From assembly GCA_902774815.1 (NCBI GenBank), contig CACYJV010000014.1, forward strand, positions 1 to 64,000: a stretch of DNA of 64,000 nucleotides, read 5' to 3'. Below, in pieces: positions 1-9,417 of this stretch. The notes beneath the pieces are model-generated. The model was not told where the DNA came from, made no database searches, and saw only the letters and a program-made list of their open reading frames with translations. The number at the start of each line of letters is the position of its first letter. The stretch's first letter is position 1. The DNA comes from an uncultured Prevotellaceae bacterium (lineage in GTDB: Bacteria > Bacteroidota > Bacteroidia > Bacteroidales > Bacteroidaceae). The position numbers and the translations under genes were made by a program.

Positions 1-61
1 AAACAAGAAAACAGCCATGAGCCAAAGAAAACAACTCATGACTGCTATTAGAGAAATATAA
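1..61 (+). CDS. possible C-terminal end of an upstream gene
   Basis: The frame beginning at base 2 is open from the window edge and ends in TAA at 59-61. It would encode a basic tail ending in QRKQLMTAIREI. The stop falls on the first bases of a strong hairpin with a T-tract, as expected for the last codons of a gene. Only 19 codons are visible, so the family cannot be named. The two other plus-strand frames close earlier. Confidence 0.35.
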   Translation, partial: NKKTAMSQRKQLMTAIREI

Positions 62-97
62 AAAGAGGATGTGCCTATTTTGACACACCCTCTTTTT
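60..97 (+). terminator. intrinsic terminator-like hairpin
   Basis: Arms 60-73 (AAAAAGAGGATGTG) and 84-97 (CACACCCTCTTTTT) pair over 14 positions with one mismatch around a 10-nt loop, ending in T5. It directly follows the stop at 61 and lies between that gene and the converging hexosaminidase gene. Confidence 0.6.
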
Positions 98-196
98 ATG
101 CTCTAAAGGAATGCTTTTTGGTCAAGTTCCCATCGCTTTCGTTTGTTCCACGATATGCGTTGTCACAAAAAGAACAAACGGATTCCAAACTCACAT
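87..196 (+). repeat. degenerate 22-nt phased repeat array
   Basis: Unit-like starts lie 22 nt apart at 109 (GAATGCTTTTTGG), 131 (CATCGCTTTCG) and 153 (ATATGCG). The segment before 109 ends in AAAG. The pattern matches the much clearer arrays near 12.7, 21.2, 36.2 and 45.4 kb. The stretch also holds the inverted repeat CGTTTGTTC (140-148) / GAACAAACG (172-180), which may end the hexosaminidase transcript. With only about three units the assignment is tentative. Confidence 0.35.
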
Positions 197-197
197 A

Positions 198-2480
198 TCA
201 ATGCCAGAACCCTACGGGTACAGGATTGCCTTTGCCATCGAGTACGTTCAGCCGTAGCTGTCCACCGTTGTGGTCGAAATAGCGTGCATAGATGGGGTGC
301 AGACCTTTGCGCATGGCATGCTGTCCAATGAGTTCGCGCGGGGAGTGTTCGCCATCATTATCGACAACCATCTTATCGTCTATCTTCAGATAGCTTCCAT
401 CATCGGAAAGCAAGCAGAAGGTGTAGATATCGTCGGCTGGTACGTCGATGTAGCCCGTGATGACAAGTCCTATGTTACCGCTGGCCTCACGCGGAATGCT
501 CACACCTGGCGTCACGTATGTGCCACGCAGACGTGCCTTGTCAATATCAGCGCAACGCGGCCCACGATAGTCATACCACTTGGCGGTAAGCCCGAGGGTG
601 TGCTTCCCTTTGCCTGAGGTCTGCGGAGAGGCAAACTTGGCAGGTGCAAAGTCCTCCTTCAGATAGTCACACGATACGTAATCGCCTTTACGACCGTCAG
701 CCGAGAAGGTTCTAAAGGTAAAGTGTGTTGTCTTGTCGATGGTGATGGGGCCCAAGTAAGGAGCCGATTCGGGCTGCGGAATACTGCCATCGGTAGTATA
801 ACGGATGATGGCAGACGGATCATAACACGTGATGGCCACATTGGCACGGTCGGTAAACACGTTGGTGTTGTAGAAGCCTTCCAAGTCGGGACGACGATAG
901 GTGACGCCTAGCTGCTGCATACGGTCGTAGTGGCTCAACAAACGGCGACGGAAGTCATCGTAGTTCTTGTACTGCGGGCGGCTCCAGCCCAGCTCTGCCA
1001 CAGCGAGCATACGCGGGAAGGCCATGTAGTACAGACGTTGGCGGGTGGGTACCCACTCTGTCCAAAGGTTTCCCTGCACACCAAGCACACGATCCTGCTC
1101 GGCAGCATTGAGATTAGTGGGCTGAGCATCATAGTCGTAGATCTCAGCCAACGTCTTCTTGCCTTCATCATAGTCGAGATAGAAGGGGGAATTGGGTGTC
1201 AGGATGATGTTGTTGCCATGGCTGGTGGTCTTCTTCATGGCCGTTGGATTCCACGTGCGCCACCACATGACGGTACTTGTGGCAGAAAGTCCTCCGTCAA
1301 TGATCTCGTCCCATCCTATCATGTCGCGGCCGTTCTCATTGAAGAACTGCTCCATCTCGTGCAAGAACCATGCCTGCAGTTCGGGTTCGGTCTTCAGCCG
1401 ATGCTGACGCATGCGAAGCTGACAGTCAGGGCACTTCTTCCAATTGGTCATGTCAACCTCATCGCCACCAATGTGGACATAATGATAGGGGAATAGTTCG
1501 AAAACTTCGCGCCATACATCCTTGCAGAACTCAAGAGTCTGGTCCTTGCCCGGGCAGAGAGGCGTTGAGAAAAGGTCGCCCCAGCCCGTCTGCTTGAAGC
1601 AGGAGAGCCCATCGTAGTTATGAATGGCACAAAGGCTATGGCCAGGCATATCGATTTCGGGTATGATGTCAATGCCACGCTGACGAGCGAAGTCAACTAT
1701 CTCACGGATATCGTCCTGCGTGTAGTAGCCGCCATACATACCCTGATCGTTGAACTTCTCACGTGGCAGCTGGAAATCGGAATTATCCTTATTCTCGGCA
1801 TTGCGTATGCAGATGCTATCCTGATTGTTCAGGTTGCGCCAACCACCCACTTCTGTCAACCGCGGGTATTTCTTGATTTCGATACGCCATCCTTGGTCGT
1901 CGGTCAAGTGCCAGTGGAACTTGTTGATCTTATAGAGTGCCAACACATCAAGCAACTCCATCACCTCCTGCTTCGAGAAGAAATGGCGCGAGCAGTCGAG
2001 CTCCATGCCTCGATACTCAAAACGAGGACGGTCGAGAATCTTACAACAGGGAATGGGATTGCCCCACATTCCAGTCTGTGAAGATAGCGAAAACTTCTCT
2101 GGAAGCATCTGACGCAATGTGCTGATGCCTGCTACCACACCCTGATAGTCGCCACCCGTGATATTGATATTGGTCCGGCTGACAGTGAGCATGTAGCTGC
2201 CATAGTCGAGGTTGTCGGAAAGGGCAAGCACAATGGTACCACCTTTCTTCTTCTGCTCGACGCTGACCTGCGTGGCACGCTGGAGAATGGAGGTAAGATA
2301 CAGGGCTGCAGGACGCAATGTGGCACTCTCGATGCTCACACTGACCTTCTTGTCGAACTGGAAGGTACCAGGGAGCCAGGCAAGGTTGCCGGGTTGCGGG
2401 ATGAACGACGGCTGCTGGGCATGCAAGAGGGTGCATGTCGCGAGCAGAATAACTGCGAAAAGCACTTTGAACTTATTCAT
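198..2480 (-). CDS. GH20 beta-N-acetylhexosaminidase with C-terminal PA14 domain
   Basis: An exported glycoside hydrolase of 760 residues, predicted to release terminal beta-linked GlcNAc or GalNAc. Residues 1-22 form a signal peptide ending in LHA-Q. A GH20 N-terminal domain (about 25-150) precedes the catalytic barrel (about 155-500). The barrel holds HWHLTDDQGW and the catalytic Asp340-Glu341 pair in HIGGDE. A chitobiase C-terminal-like segment follows (about 560-625, containing RYTTDGSIP). The last 130 residues resemble PA14, a carbohydrate-binding fold (SDDGSYLKIDDKMVVDNDG). It is the last gene of gltX-waaA-GH20, 24 nt after waaA. The periplasm or outer membrane is the likely location, since no type IX tail is visible. 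Confidence 0.9.
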   Translation of the reverse strand: MNKFKVLFAVILLATCTLLHAQQPSFIPQPGNLAWLPGTFQFDKKVSVSIESATLRPAALYLTSILQRATQVSVEQKKKGGTIVLALSDNLDYGSYMLTVSRTNINITGGDYQGVVAGISTLRQMLPEKFSLSSQTGMWGNPIPCCKILDRPRFEYRGMELDCSRHFFSKQEVMELLDVLALYKINKFHWHLTDDQGWRIEIKKYPRLTEVGGWRNLNNQDSICIRNAENKDNSDFQLPREKFNDQGMYGGYYTQDDIREIVDFARQRGIDIIPEIDMPGHSLCAIHNYDGLSCFKQTGWGDLFSTPLCPGKDQTLEFCKDVWREVFELFPYHYVHIGGDEVDMTNWKKCPDCQLRMRQHRLKTEPELQAWFLHEMEQFFNENGRDMIGWDEIIDGGLSATSTVMWWRTWNPTAMKKTTSHGNNIILTPNSPFYLDYDEGKKTLAEIYDYDAQPTNLNAAEQDRVLGVQGNLWTEWVPTRQRLYYMAFPRMLAVAELGWSRPQYKNYDDFRRRLLSHYDRMQQLGVTYRRPDLEGFYNTNVFTDRANVAITCYDPSAIIRYTTDGSIPQPESAPYLGPITIDKTTHFTFRTFSADGRKGDYVSCDYLKEDFAPAKFASPQTSGKGKHTLGLTAKWYDYRGPRCADIDKARLRGTYVTPGVSIPREASGNIGLVITGYIDVPADDIYTFCLLSDDGSYLKIDDKMVVDNDGEHSPRELIGQHAMRKGLHPIYARYFDHNGGQLRLNVLDGKGNPVPVGFWH

Positions 2481-2504
2481 AAGGCTATATGGTTTTTGTG
2501 TTCA

Positions 2505-3767
2505 CTAAAGATGTAGGTATTCAAATATCTTAGAGGTAGCTCCGGTACGACCCATCACATAGTTTCCTGCAATCTGACCGAATTCGGCAATGCTCTCAGG
2601 ACGGGTGGCAAACTCGTTCATGCGAATGGCAAAGTCGTCATAACTGCCTATTTCGATGCCACCACCATTGCGTTTCAGTTCCTGTGCCTCCTGGAAACGT
2701 TGGTTGTTAGGTCCGAAGAACACGGGTATACCCCATACGGCAGCCTCGACGACGTTGTGGATTCCTACGCCGAAGCCTCCACCTACATAGGCTACTTGTC
2801 CATAATGGTAGATGCTTGAGAGTAGCCCGAAACAGTCAATGATGAGAACCGAAGCTTCTTCCAAGGTCCCTGAGGGTGCTTCATGTGCCTTTGTATATCT
2901 GACAACTTTCCTTCCCTCTACGAGTTTCTCAATCTGTTGAAGATGGTCTTCGTCAATGACGTGTGGTGCAATGATGAGCTTCCACTCTGGATGATCCATG
3001 AAATAACGGATGAAAATCTCTTCGTCGGGAGGCCATGAGGAGCCTGCTACGAAGACGAGAGGTGCGGGATGCGTGGTGTCAGATGCGTGAATACCATCCG
3101 AAACGAACCTTTCCACCAAAGGCAACTGGCGCGCCTGCTCCTTGATCTGAAGCACACGGTCGAAGCGTGTGTCACCAACAATATCGACATTGGTAATGCC
3201 AAGAGTGCCAAGCAGTCTTCTGCTCTCCTCATTCTGCACGAAGAAATGGGTAAAGCACTTCAACACGCGGTTATACTGGCGACCATACCACCGGAAAAAC
3301 ACCTGCTCGGGACGGAAAATCGACGAAACGCTATAGACAGGTATCTGGCGGTGTTTCAGAATGTGGAGGTAGTTGTACCAAAACTCATACTTAATGAAGA
3401 ATGCCATCACGGGTCGAACCGTGCGCAGGAAGCGACGGGCATTGCGTATGGTGTCGAGAGGCAGGTAGCAGATAATGTCGGCGCCCTCATAGTTTTTCCT
3501 CACCTCATAGCCAGATGGAGAAAAGAACGTCAACAGAATCTTATACTCGGGATGGTCGCGACGAAGACGCTCCATAAGTGGCCGTCCTTGTTCAAACTCA
3601 CCCAAAGAAGCGGCATGAAACCACACATATCGGGCATCAGGATCGACTTTCTCTTTGAGCAGACGGATGGCATCGCGTTCGCCACGCCACATCTTGCGAA
3701 CCTTCTCACTGAAAAGGCTTGCCACAGCTACACCGCAGAGGTAGAGATAAATGATCAGGTTGTACAT
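2505..3767 (-). CDS. waaA: 3-deoxy-D-manno-octulosonic acid (KDO) transferase
   Basis: This enzyme adds KDO from CMP-KDO to the lipid A precursor at the inner face of the inner membrane, an essential step in lipopolysaccharide synthesis. The 420-residue length fits WaaA/KdtA. A hydrophobic N-terminal anchor (about 1-20) precedes a GT-B glycosyltransferase. The conserved HAASLGEFEQ block (about 51-60) carries the expected catalytic Glu. FFIKYEFWYN and GGGFGVGIHNVVEAA, a C-terminal nucleotide-sugar site, are typical of the family. It lies 43 nt after gltX and is probably co-transcribed. Mono- or bifunctionality cannot be judged from sequence alone. Confidence 0.93.
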   Translation of the reverse strand: MYNLIIYLYLCGVAVASLFSEKVRKMWRGERDAIRLLKEKVDPDARYVWFHAASLGEFEQGRPLMERLRRDHPEYKILLTFFSPSGYEVRKNYEGADIICYLPLDTIRNARRFLRTVRPVMAFFIKYEFWYNYLHILKHRQIPVYSVSSIFRPEQVFFRWYGRQYNRVLKCFTHFFVQNEESRRLLGTLGITNVDIVGDTRFDRVLQIKEQARQLPLVERFVSDGIHASDTTHPAPLVFVAGSSWPPDEEIFIRYFMDHPEWKLIIAPHVIDEDHLQQIEKLVEGRKVVRYTKAHEAPSGTLEEASVLIIDCFGLLSSIYHYGQVAYVGGGFGVGIHNVVEAAVWGIPVFFGPNNQRFQEAQELKRNGGGIEIGSYDDFAIRMNEFATRPESIAEFGQIAGNYVMGRTGATSKIFEYLHL

Positions 3768-3810
3768 AAGCAGTCACTTAGACATTATTGCCTTTCGGCA
3801 GAATGGGTAC

Positions 3811-5331
3811 TTAGGACCCCAGTATTTCAATAGCGCGACGCATGCGACGGAGAGTCTCTTCCTTGCCAAGGAAGGCAGATATGTCGAACATTCCAGGTCC
3901 TTTACCTTCGCCAACAAGGGTCAGACGCCAGGCATTCATCACATTGCCTAGCTTATACTCCTTCTGTTCCACCCATGCATGGACGACGCGTTCCTGGTTT
4001 TCAAGCGAGAAATCGTCAAGACCTTCCAACAAGTCGGCCAACTCAGCCATGACACGCGGAGAGTCTTCCTTCCAGCGCTTCTTCACGGTCTTCTCATCGT
4101 ATTCGGTTGGCGGAATGAAGAAGAACGAACACAATGGCCAAAGTTCCTTGACAAACGACACACGGTCCTTCATCATGCGTACTACCTCAGTGACTCGTTC
4201 CAACGATTCTTCAACTCCATTGTTTGCAACGATAGGGGCAAACAGACCAGCGATCTCCTCGTTGGACTTCATCAGGATGTACTCATGGTTGAACCAGATA
4301 CCTTTCTGATAGTCAAACTTGGCACCTGCCTTCGAACAACGGCTGATGTCGAAAGCCTCAACCAGCTCATCGAGAGAGAATATTTCCTGTTCGGTGCCTG
4401 GATTCCAGCCCAACAGGGCAAGGAAGTTGACGACTGCCTCAGGGAAATAGCCACTTTCGCGATAGCCCGACGACACCTCGCCCGTCTTCGGATCGTGCCA
4501 TTCCAACGGGAATACGGGAAAGCCCAGACGGTCGCCATCACGTTTCGAAAGTTTGCCTTTGCCTTCCGGCTTCAGCAACAAGGGCAGATGCGCAAAACGA
4601 GGCATGGTGTCCTGCCAGCCGAAGGCTTCGTAAAGCAATACGTGAAGCGGTGCCGACGGCAACCATTCCTCACCACGGATAACGTGAGAGATTTCCATCA
4701 GGTGATCGTCGACTATGTTTGCAAGATGGTAGGTAGGAAGTTCGTCGGCACTCTTATAAAGTACCTTGTCATCAAGGATGTCGCTCTTCACACGCACCTC
4801 GCCACGAATCATGTCGTTGACCAGCACCTCACGGCCAGGCTCGATCTTGAAACGAACCACATACTGCTTGCCATCCTCCATCAAACGGGCAACCTCGTCG
4901 GCGGGCAACGTCAGCGAATTGCGCATCATCAGGCGGGTCTTGGCATCGTATTGGAAATTCTGTATTTCGCTACGCTTCTGCTCCAGCTCCTCGGGGGTGT
5001 CGAAGGCGATGTAGGCCTTACCTGCCTGAAGCAGCTGATCGACATACTCCTTGTAAATCTTCCGACGTTCGCTCTGACGATAAGGACCGTAGCTGCCACC
5101 AAAAGTGACACCTTCATCGAACTTAATGCCCAACCACTGGAACGATTCGATGATGTACTCTTCGGCTCCGGGCACAAAACGATTGGAGTCAGTGTCCTCA
5201 ATTCGGAAAACAAGATCACCCCCATGCTTGCGAGCAAACAGGTAGTTATACAAGGCGGTGCGCACACCGCCAATATGCAAAGCCCCCGTGGGACTGGGTG
5301 CAAAACGCACTCTTACTCTTCTTTCTTCCAT
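3811..5331 (-). CDS. gltX: glutamyl-tRNA synthetase
   Basis: Class I aminoacyl-tRNA synthetase that charges tRNA-Glu in the cytoplasm. The 506-residue protein opens with [14 protein letters not shown] (HIGH motif at 19-22). The KMSKS-type motif GKLSKR lies near 259-264. Both are in the usual order before the helical anticodon-binding C-terminal domain. The ATG at 5331 starts immediately before the conserved [11 protein letters not shown] core. CAAAATTA at 5363-5370 reads TAATTTTG on this strand and may be its -7 element, about 32 nt upstream. It is the first gene of gltX-waaA-GH20. Confidence 0.97.
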   Translation of the reverse strand: MEERRVRVRFAPSPTGALHIGGVRTALYNYLFARKHGGDLVFRIEDTDSNRFVPGAEEYIIESFQWLGIKFDEGVTFGGSYGPYRQSERRKIYKEYVDQLLQAGKAYIAFDTPEELEQKRSEIQNFQYDAKTRLMMRNSLTLPADEVARLMEDGKQYVVRFKIEPGREVLVNDMIRGEVRVKSDILDDKVLYKSADELPTYHLANIVDDHLMEISHVIRGEEWLPSAPLHVLLYEAFGWQDTMPRFAHLPLLLKPEGKGKLSKRDGDRLGFPVFPLEWHDPKTGEVSSGYRESGYFPEAVVNFLALLGWNPGTEQEIFSLDELVEAFDISRCSKAGAKFDYQKGIWFNHEYILMKSNEEIAGLFAPIVANNGVEESLERVTEVVRMMKDRVSFVKELWPLCSFFFIPPTEYDEKTVKKRWKEDSPRVMAELADLLEGLDDFSLENQERVVHAWVEQKEYKLGNVMNAWRLTLVGEGKGPGMFDISAFLGKEETLRRMRRAIEILGS

Positions 5332-5379
5332 CTTCTTTTTGATGTTTTCTATGATTTTTGTGCAAAATTACTACTTTTT

Positions 5380-5411
5380 TTTGAGTTTTGAATATTTTTT
5401 TTGTATTTTCG
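5380..5411 (+). promoter_or_regulatory. Bacteroidetes-type promoter for the HD phosphohydrolase gene
   Basis: TTTG (5380-5383), 20 nt, then TATTTTCG (5404-5411), one base from TAnnTTTG. The start codon follows 26 nt downstream. Confidence 0.5.
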
Positions 5412-5437
5412 CAGGGTAATAAGCAAACAGAGAAGAA

Positions 5438-7534
5438 ATGAACAGGACTGACAAGACTGAAATGCACTACTGGCGAAACATATTCACGCGTGCCGCTATC
5501 ATCATCGTTACGGTGGCTCTCATCGTGTGGTTCCTGCCCAGAGAGCAGGGCCAGCGCTTCCGCTACGACGTGAATAAGCCTTGGACTTATGGGTCGGTAA
5601 TTGCCAAATTCGACTTCCCCGTCTATAAAACCGATGAGCTCATCAAGCACGAACAGGACTCGCTGATAGAGCTTTTCCAACCCTACTACGTTTACGACAA
5701 TGCGGTTGAGAAGAAGATGGTGGAGCGATTCCTGGAAGATTTCAAGGATGGACTGCCTGGACTGCCGGCATCGTTCAAGGGCATCGTATACCAACAGCTG
5801 CACGACCTCTACCAATCGGGCATCATGAATACGCCTGAATACAATGCAATGGCCAAAGACACGACAAAGCAGATACGCATCGTCATAGGCAAAGAGGCAC
5901 AGTCGGTGCCCGTCCACTCTGTGTTCTCCACCCTGTCAGCCTACGAGCAATTGTTTCAGGATGACCGACTGGCCTCGCAGCGGCAGATTCTCCAGAAGTG
6001 CAACCTGACGGAATACATTGAACCCAACCTGATTTTAGACAAGGAGCGCAGCGAAACCGATCGCAACGACTTGCTTTCGAGCATTCCACAGGCCAGTGGT
6101 ATGGTGCAAGCAGGACAAAAGATTGTAGATCGCGGAGAGATTGTCGACGAATACACCTCACGTGTCCTCGACTCATTTGAGCGCGAGATGAAGCGACGAA
6201 GTGCCACACAGAGCGAACTGACCACCACTGCCATTGGACAGGTCATCTTTGTCACCATCATGATGCTGCTTTTCACACTCTATCTGGCACTGTTCCGTCA
6301 CGACTACTTCGACAAGCCTCGCTCCATCATGATGCTCTACTCGCTCATCACCATCTTCCCCATCCTGGTGTCCATCATGGTGCAACACAACTTCTTCAGC
6401 ATCTACATCCTACCCTTTGCCATGGTGCCGATGTTCGTACGCGTATTTATGGACTCACGCACGGCATTCCTATCACACGTCATCATGGTGCTTATCTGTG
6501 CTGCAGCCGTGAAGTATCAATATGAGTTCATCATCGTACAACTCGTTTCCGGTCTGGTGGCCATCTACTCCCTGCGCGACCTCTCGCGCCGTGCACAGGT
6601 GTTCAAGACTGCCATCCTCGTGATGCTGGCTAGTGCCGTCATTTTCTTCGCCCTTCAGTTGATGCAGGACAATGTCGTGTTGAACATCGACACCGATATG
6701 TATATCTACTTCATCATCAACGGCATTTTCCTGCTTCTGGCCTATCCGCTCATGTACCTCATCGAGCGCACATTCGGATTCACGTCCAACGTAACGCTCT
6801 TCGAACTCTCTAACACAAACAAAGGCCTGCTTCGCGACCTCAGTGAAATTGCTCCAGGCACGTTCCAGCATGCCATTACCGTAGGCAACCTGGCCGCCGA
6901 GATTGCCAATCGCATTGAAGCTAACAGTCTGTTGGTGCGTACGGGTGCGCTCTACCACGACATTGGAAAGATGGCCAATCCTGTATTCTTCACTGAAAAC
7001 CAAGCTGGTGTGAATCCACACGACAACATGCCTTATACAGAAAGTGCACGTATCGTAATCAGCCATGTCACTGACGGAATGAAAATGGCAGAGAAAGCAG
7101 GGTTGCCAGCTATCATCAAGAACTTCATCTTGACGCACCACGGACGTGGTATGACGAAGTATTTCTACATCAAGCAACAAAACGAGCATCCCGACGAGAC
7201 CATCGACCGCGAGCCTTTCACCTACCCAGGTCCCAACCCGTTCACCCGCGAGCAGGCTATCTTGATGATGGCAGATGCCGTGGAAGCTGCATCGCGATCA
7301 CTCAACGAATATACAGAGGAAAACATATACAATCTCGTGAACCGCATCATTGATTCACAAGTGAGTGAAGGCTATTTCCGCGAGTGTCCTATTACCTTCC
7401 GCGACATTGCCCAGGCGAAACTCGTGCTCATCGATCGACTAAAGAGTATCTATCACACGCGCGTGTCCTATCCTAAATTAAAGAAGGAAGAACCGACGCC
7501 GGAACCTGTCGTTGATGATGGAGAAACAACTTGA
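5438..7534 (+). CDS. 7TM-HD family phosphohydrolase (PgpH-like)
   Basis: A membrane protein of 698 residues with the architecture of 7TMR-HD proteins. Known relatives such as PgpH degrade cyclic di-AMP. A first membrane helix lies at about 15-35, followed by an extracytoplasmic domain (about 40-265) and a bundle of about seven helices (about 265-460). A cytoplasmic HD domain follows (about 485-650), with His507-Asp508 in GALYHDIGKM. Further predicted metal ligands are in ISHVTDGM and LTHHGRG. It is monocistronic, with its own promoter and a terminator at 7582. Substrate assignment rests on family knowledge. Confidence 0.88.
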   Translation: MNRTDKTEMHYWRNIFTRAAIIIVTVALIVWFLPREQGQRFRYDVNKPWTYGSVIAKFDFPVYKTDELIKHEQDSLIELFQPYYVYDNAVEKKMVERFLEDFKDGLPGLPASFKGIVYQQLHDLYQSGIMNTPEYNAMAKDTTKQIRIVIGKEAQSVPVHSVFSTLSAYEQLFQDDRLASQRQILQKCNLTEYIEPNLILDKERSETDRNDLLSSIPQASGMVQAGQKIVDRGEIVDEYTSRVLDSFEREMKRRSATQSELTTTAIGQVIFVTIMMLLFTLYLALFRHDYFDKPRSIMMLYSLITIFPILVSIMVQHNFFSIYILPFAMVPMFVRVFMDSRTAFLSHVIMVLICAAAVKYQYEFIIVQLVSGLVAIYSLRDLSRRAQVFKTAILVMLASAVIFFALQLMQDNVVLNIDTDMYIYFIINGIFLLLAYPLMYLIERTFGFTSNVTLFELSNTNKGLLRDLSEIAPGTFQHAITVGNLAAEIANRIEANSLLVRTGALYHDIGKMANPVFFTENQAGVNPHDNMPYTESARIVISHVTDGMKMAEKAGLPAIIKNFILTHHGRGMTKYFYIKQQNEHPDETIDREPFTYPGPNPFTREQAILMMADAVEAASRSLNEYTEENIYNLVNRIIDSQVSEGYFRECPITFRDIAQAKLVLIDRLKSIYHTRVSYPKLKKEEPTPEPVVDDGETT

Positions 7535-7581
7535 AAGCACTGTTAACGAAATCCGCCGGTTTTTTAACTGAAAAATTGCAC

Positions 7582-7617
7582 AAACTGCACACTTTGAGCA
7601 AAAAGTGTGCAGTTTTT
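7582..7617 (+). terminator. intrinsic terminator
   Basis: AAACTGCACACTTT (7582-7595) pairs perfectly with AAAGTGTGCAGTTT (7602-7615) around a 6-nt loop, followed by T residues. It lies 47 nt after the HD gene. Confidence 0.8.
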
Positions 7618-7672
7618 AGTTAATAAATCTTAAGTTGGCTGGCGAAAGCATGGAAAATATGAACAATATAAG

Positions 7673-7680
7673 TAATTTTG
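7673..7680 (+). promoter_or_regulatory. -7 element (TAATTTTG) for the FadL-like gene
   Basis: TAATTTTG matches TAnnTTTG and lies 39 nt before the ATG at 7720. No convincing -33 TTG is at the right spacing. Confidence 0.4.
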
Positions 7681-7719
7681 CAGCCAGTTTTTGAAACAAT
7701 ATTTAAGAAACAGGTTTTT

Positions 7720-9366
7720 ATGATGAAAAAAATCACCATGGCCGTGTTGGCCATCATGTTTTTAGGTAACACAGCTTTTGCTGGCGGTATTCTTACAAAC
7801 ACAAACCAAAGCGTAAACTTTCTTCGCAACCCTGCCCGCGATGCCGCTATCGGTCTCGACGGTGTCTATTCAAACCCTGCAGGTGTGGCATTCCTCAGCG
7901 ATGGATTTCACTTAGGTTTCAACTGGCAATATGCCCACCAGACACGCACCATCACATCGCAGAACGAACTGTTCAAGCTTGGTGCCAAGAACAACGGACT
8001 GTCAACTAAGGAATTTGAAGGCGTGGCTAACGCTCCGATTATACCCTCTCTACAAGCTGCATATAACAAGAACAACTGGTCATTCCAGTTCAATTTCTCA
8101 GTGCCTGGCGGCGGTGGAAAGTGTGAGTTCGACAAGGGAATCGGTTCTTTTGAGACCGTTGTCGGTGCCATTGCCAATCGTCTCATCGCCACTTCTCAGC
8201 AGTTGAATGCTGCTATCGGGCAGTTTGGTGCCAGCGTTCCCAATGTGACTGGCTACGATGTTGATGGCTATATGAAGGGAAAACAGTATTACTTTGGTTT
8301 CCAAGTGGGTGCTGCACGTAAGATTAATGAGCACCTCTCCGTCTATGGCGGTCTGCGTCTGCTCTACGGAACAGCCTCGTATGAAGCCCGTCTGAATAAT
8401 ATACGCGTGATGAACGGCTCAGAAGGCATGACGCTTCCGCAGTATTTCGAAGGCGTCAAGGGCGGTCTGACACAAGCTGGCAACACCATTGCCAACCTGG
8501 CAGGACAAGTGCAGGCTGGTATCCAACAGGGCGTTGCTCAGGCCATGGCCGCCGGCATGACGCAGGAGCAGGCTATGCAGCTGCCACAGATTCAGCAACT
8601 CGTTGCCCAGGGCCAACAACTGAAGACTGCTGGTGAAAGTCTTCAGGCTACAGGCGACCAGCTTAATGCAAGTGCTGAGACGCTGGCTCCCTATGCCAAC
8701 GGCATGAACCTGAAGAGCGACCAAAGTGGTTGGGGCATTGCTCCCGTCCTCGGCGTCGACTATAAGATTGGCAACTTCAATTTTGCAGCAAAATACGAGT
8801 TCAAGACCCGCATGCGCATGAAGAACGACTCCGACTTGAAGGAAGCCACTGTCATTTCGGCCACCAACAAGTACGTCAACGGCTCGAGTGTGCCTGAGGA
8901 CTCGCCTGCCCAACTTGCCTTGGGTGCTCAGTGGGAGCCTACCGAAGGTGTACGTGTGAACTTGGGCTACCATCATTTCTTCGACAAGTCGGCCCACTGG
9001 TATGAGCACAGCGAGAAACTCCTCGATGGCGATACCAACGAGTATCTGGCTGGTGCTGAGTGGGACATCACTAAGAAACTACAAGTGAGTGGTGGTGTTC
9101 AGCTGACTCGCTATGGACTGTCAGATGCTTACATGAACGACATGTCGTTCGTCGTTAACTCATGGACATTCGGTCTCGGCGTGGGCTATCAGGTAACCGA
9201 CAAGGTAAAGATCAACGCTGCCTATTTCCAGACCAACTACGAAAACTACGACATGGACACACCTCAGCAGAACATGGCTGCTCTCGGCCTTACCATTCCT
9301 GCTGGCAAGAACTCGTTCACTCGTACCAACCGCGTCGTTGGTATTGGCGTAGAACTCACACTTTAA
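7720..9366 (+). CDS. OmpP1/FadL/TodX-type outer-membrane channel
   Basis: An outer-membrane barrel of 548 residues, related to FadL channels that admit hydrophobic molecules. The ATG at 7720 (or 7723) starts a clean signal peptide (MKKITMAVL...TAFA). The upstream in-frame codons would spoil it. After cleavage, NQSVNFLRNPARDAA and YSNPAGVAF match the N-terminal plug region of the family. Aromatic-rich strands run to the C-terminal VVGIGVELTL. Residues about 248-328 are an Ala/Gln-rich helical segment, unusual inside a barrel. The ligand is unknown. The gene converges on priA across 51 nt without an obvious terminator. Confidence 0.8.
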   Translation: MMKKITMAVLAIMFLGNTAFAGGILTNTNQSVNFLRNPARDAAIGLDGVYSNPAGVAFLSDGFHLGFNWQYAHQTRTITSQNELFKLGAKNNGLSTKEFEGVANAPIIPSLQAAYNKNNWSFQFNFSVPGGGGKCEFDKGIGSFETVVGAIANRLIATSQQLNAAIGQFGASVPNVTGYDVDGYMKGKQYYFGFQVGAARKINEHLSVYGGLRLLYGTASYEARLNNIRVMNGSEGMTLPQYFEGVKGGLTQAGNTIANLAGQVQAGIQQGVAQAMAAGMTQEQAMQLPQIQQLVAQGQQLKTAGESLQATGDQLNASAETLAPYANGMNLKSDQSGWGIAPVLGVDYKIGNFNFAAKYEFKTRMRMKNDSDLKEATVISATNKYVNGSSVPEDSPAQLALGAQWEPTEGVRVNLGYHHFFDKSAHWYEHSEKLLDGDTNEYLAGAEWDITKKLQVSGGVQLTRYGLSDAYMNDMSFVVNSWTFGLGVGYQVTDKVKINAAYFQTNYENYDMDTPQQNMAALGLTIPAGKNSFTRTNRVVGIGVELTL

Positions 9367-9417
9367 GACTCTAGACGTTCAAGACAATCCAGAAAAACAA
9401 GATAATTTAGGAAAAAC

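Noticed and set aside
3979-5391. 470-codon open frame on the plus strand
   Set aside because: Antisense to gltX with no plausible start region.
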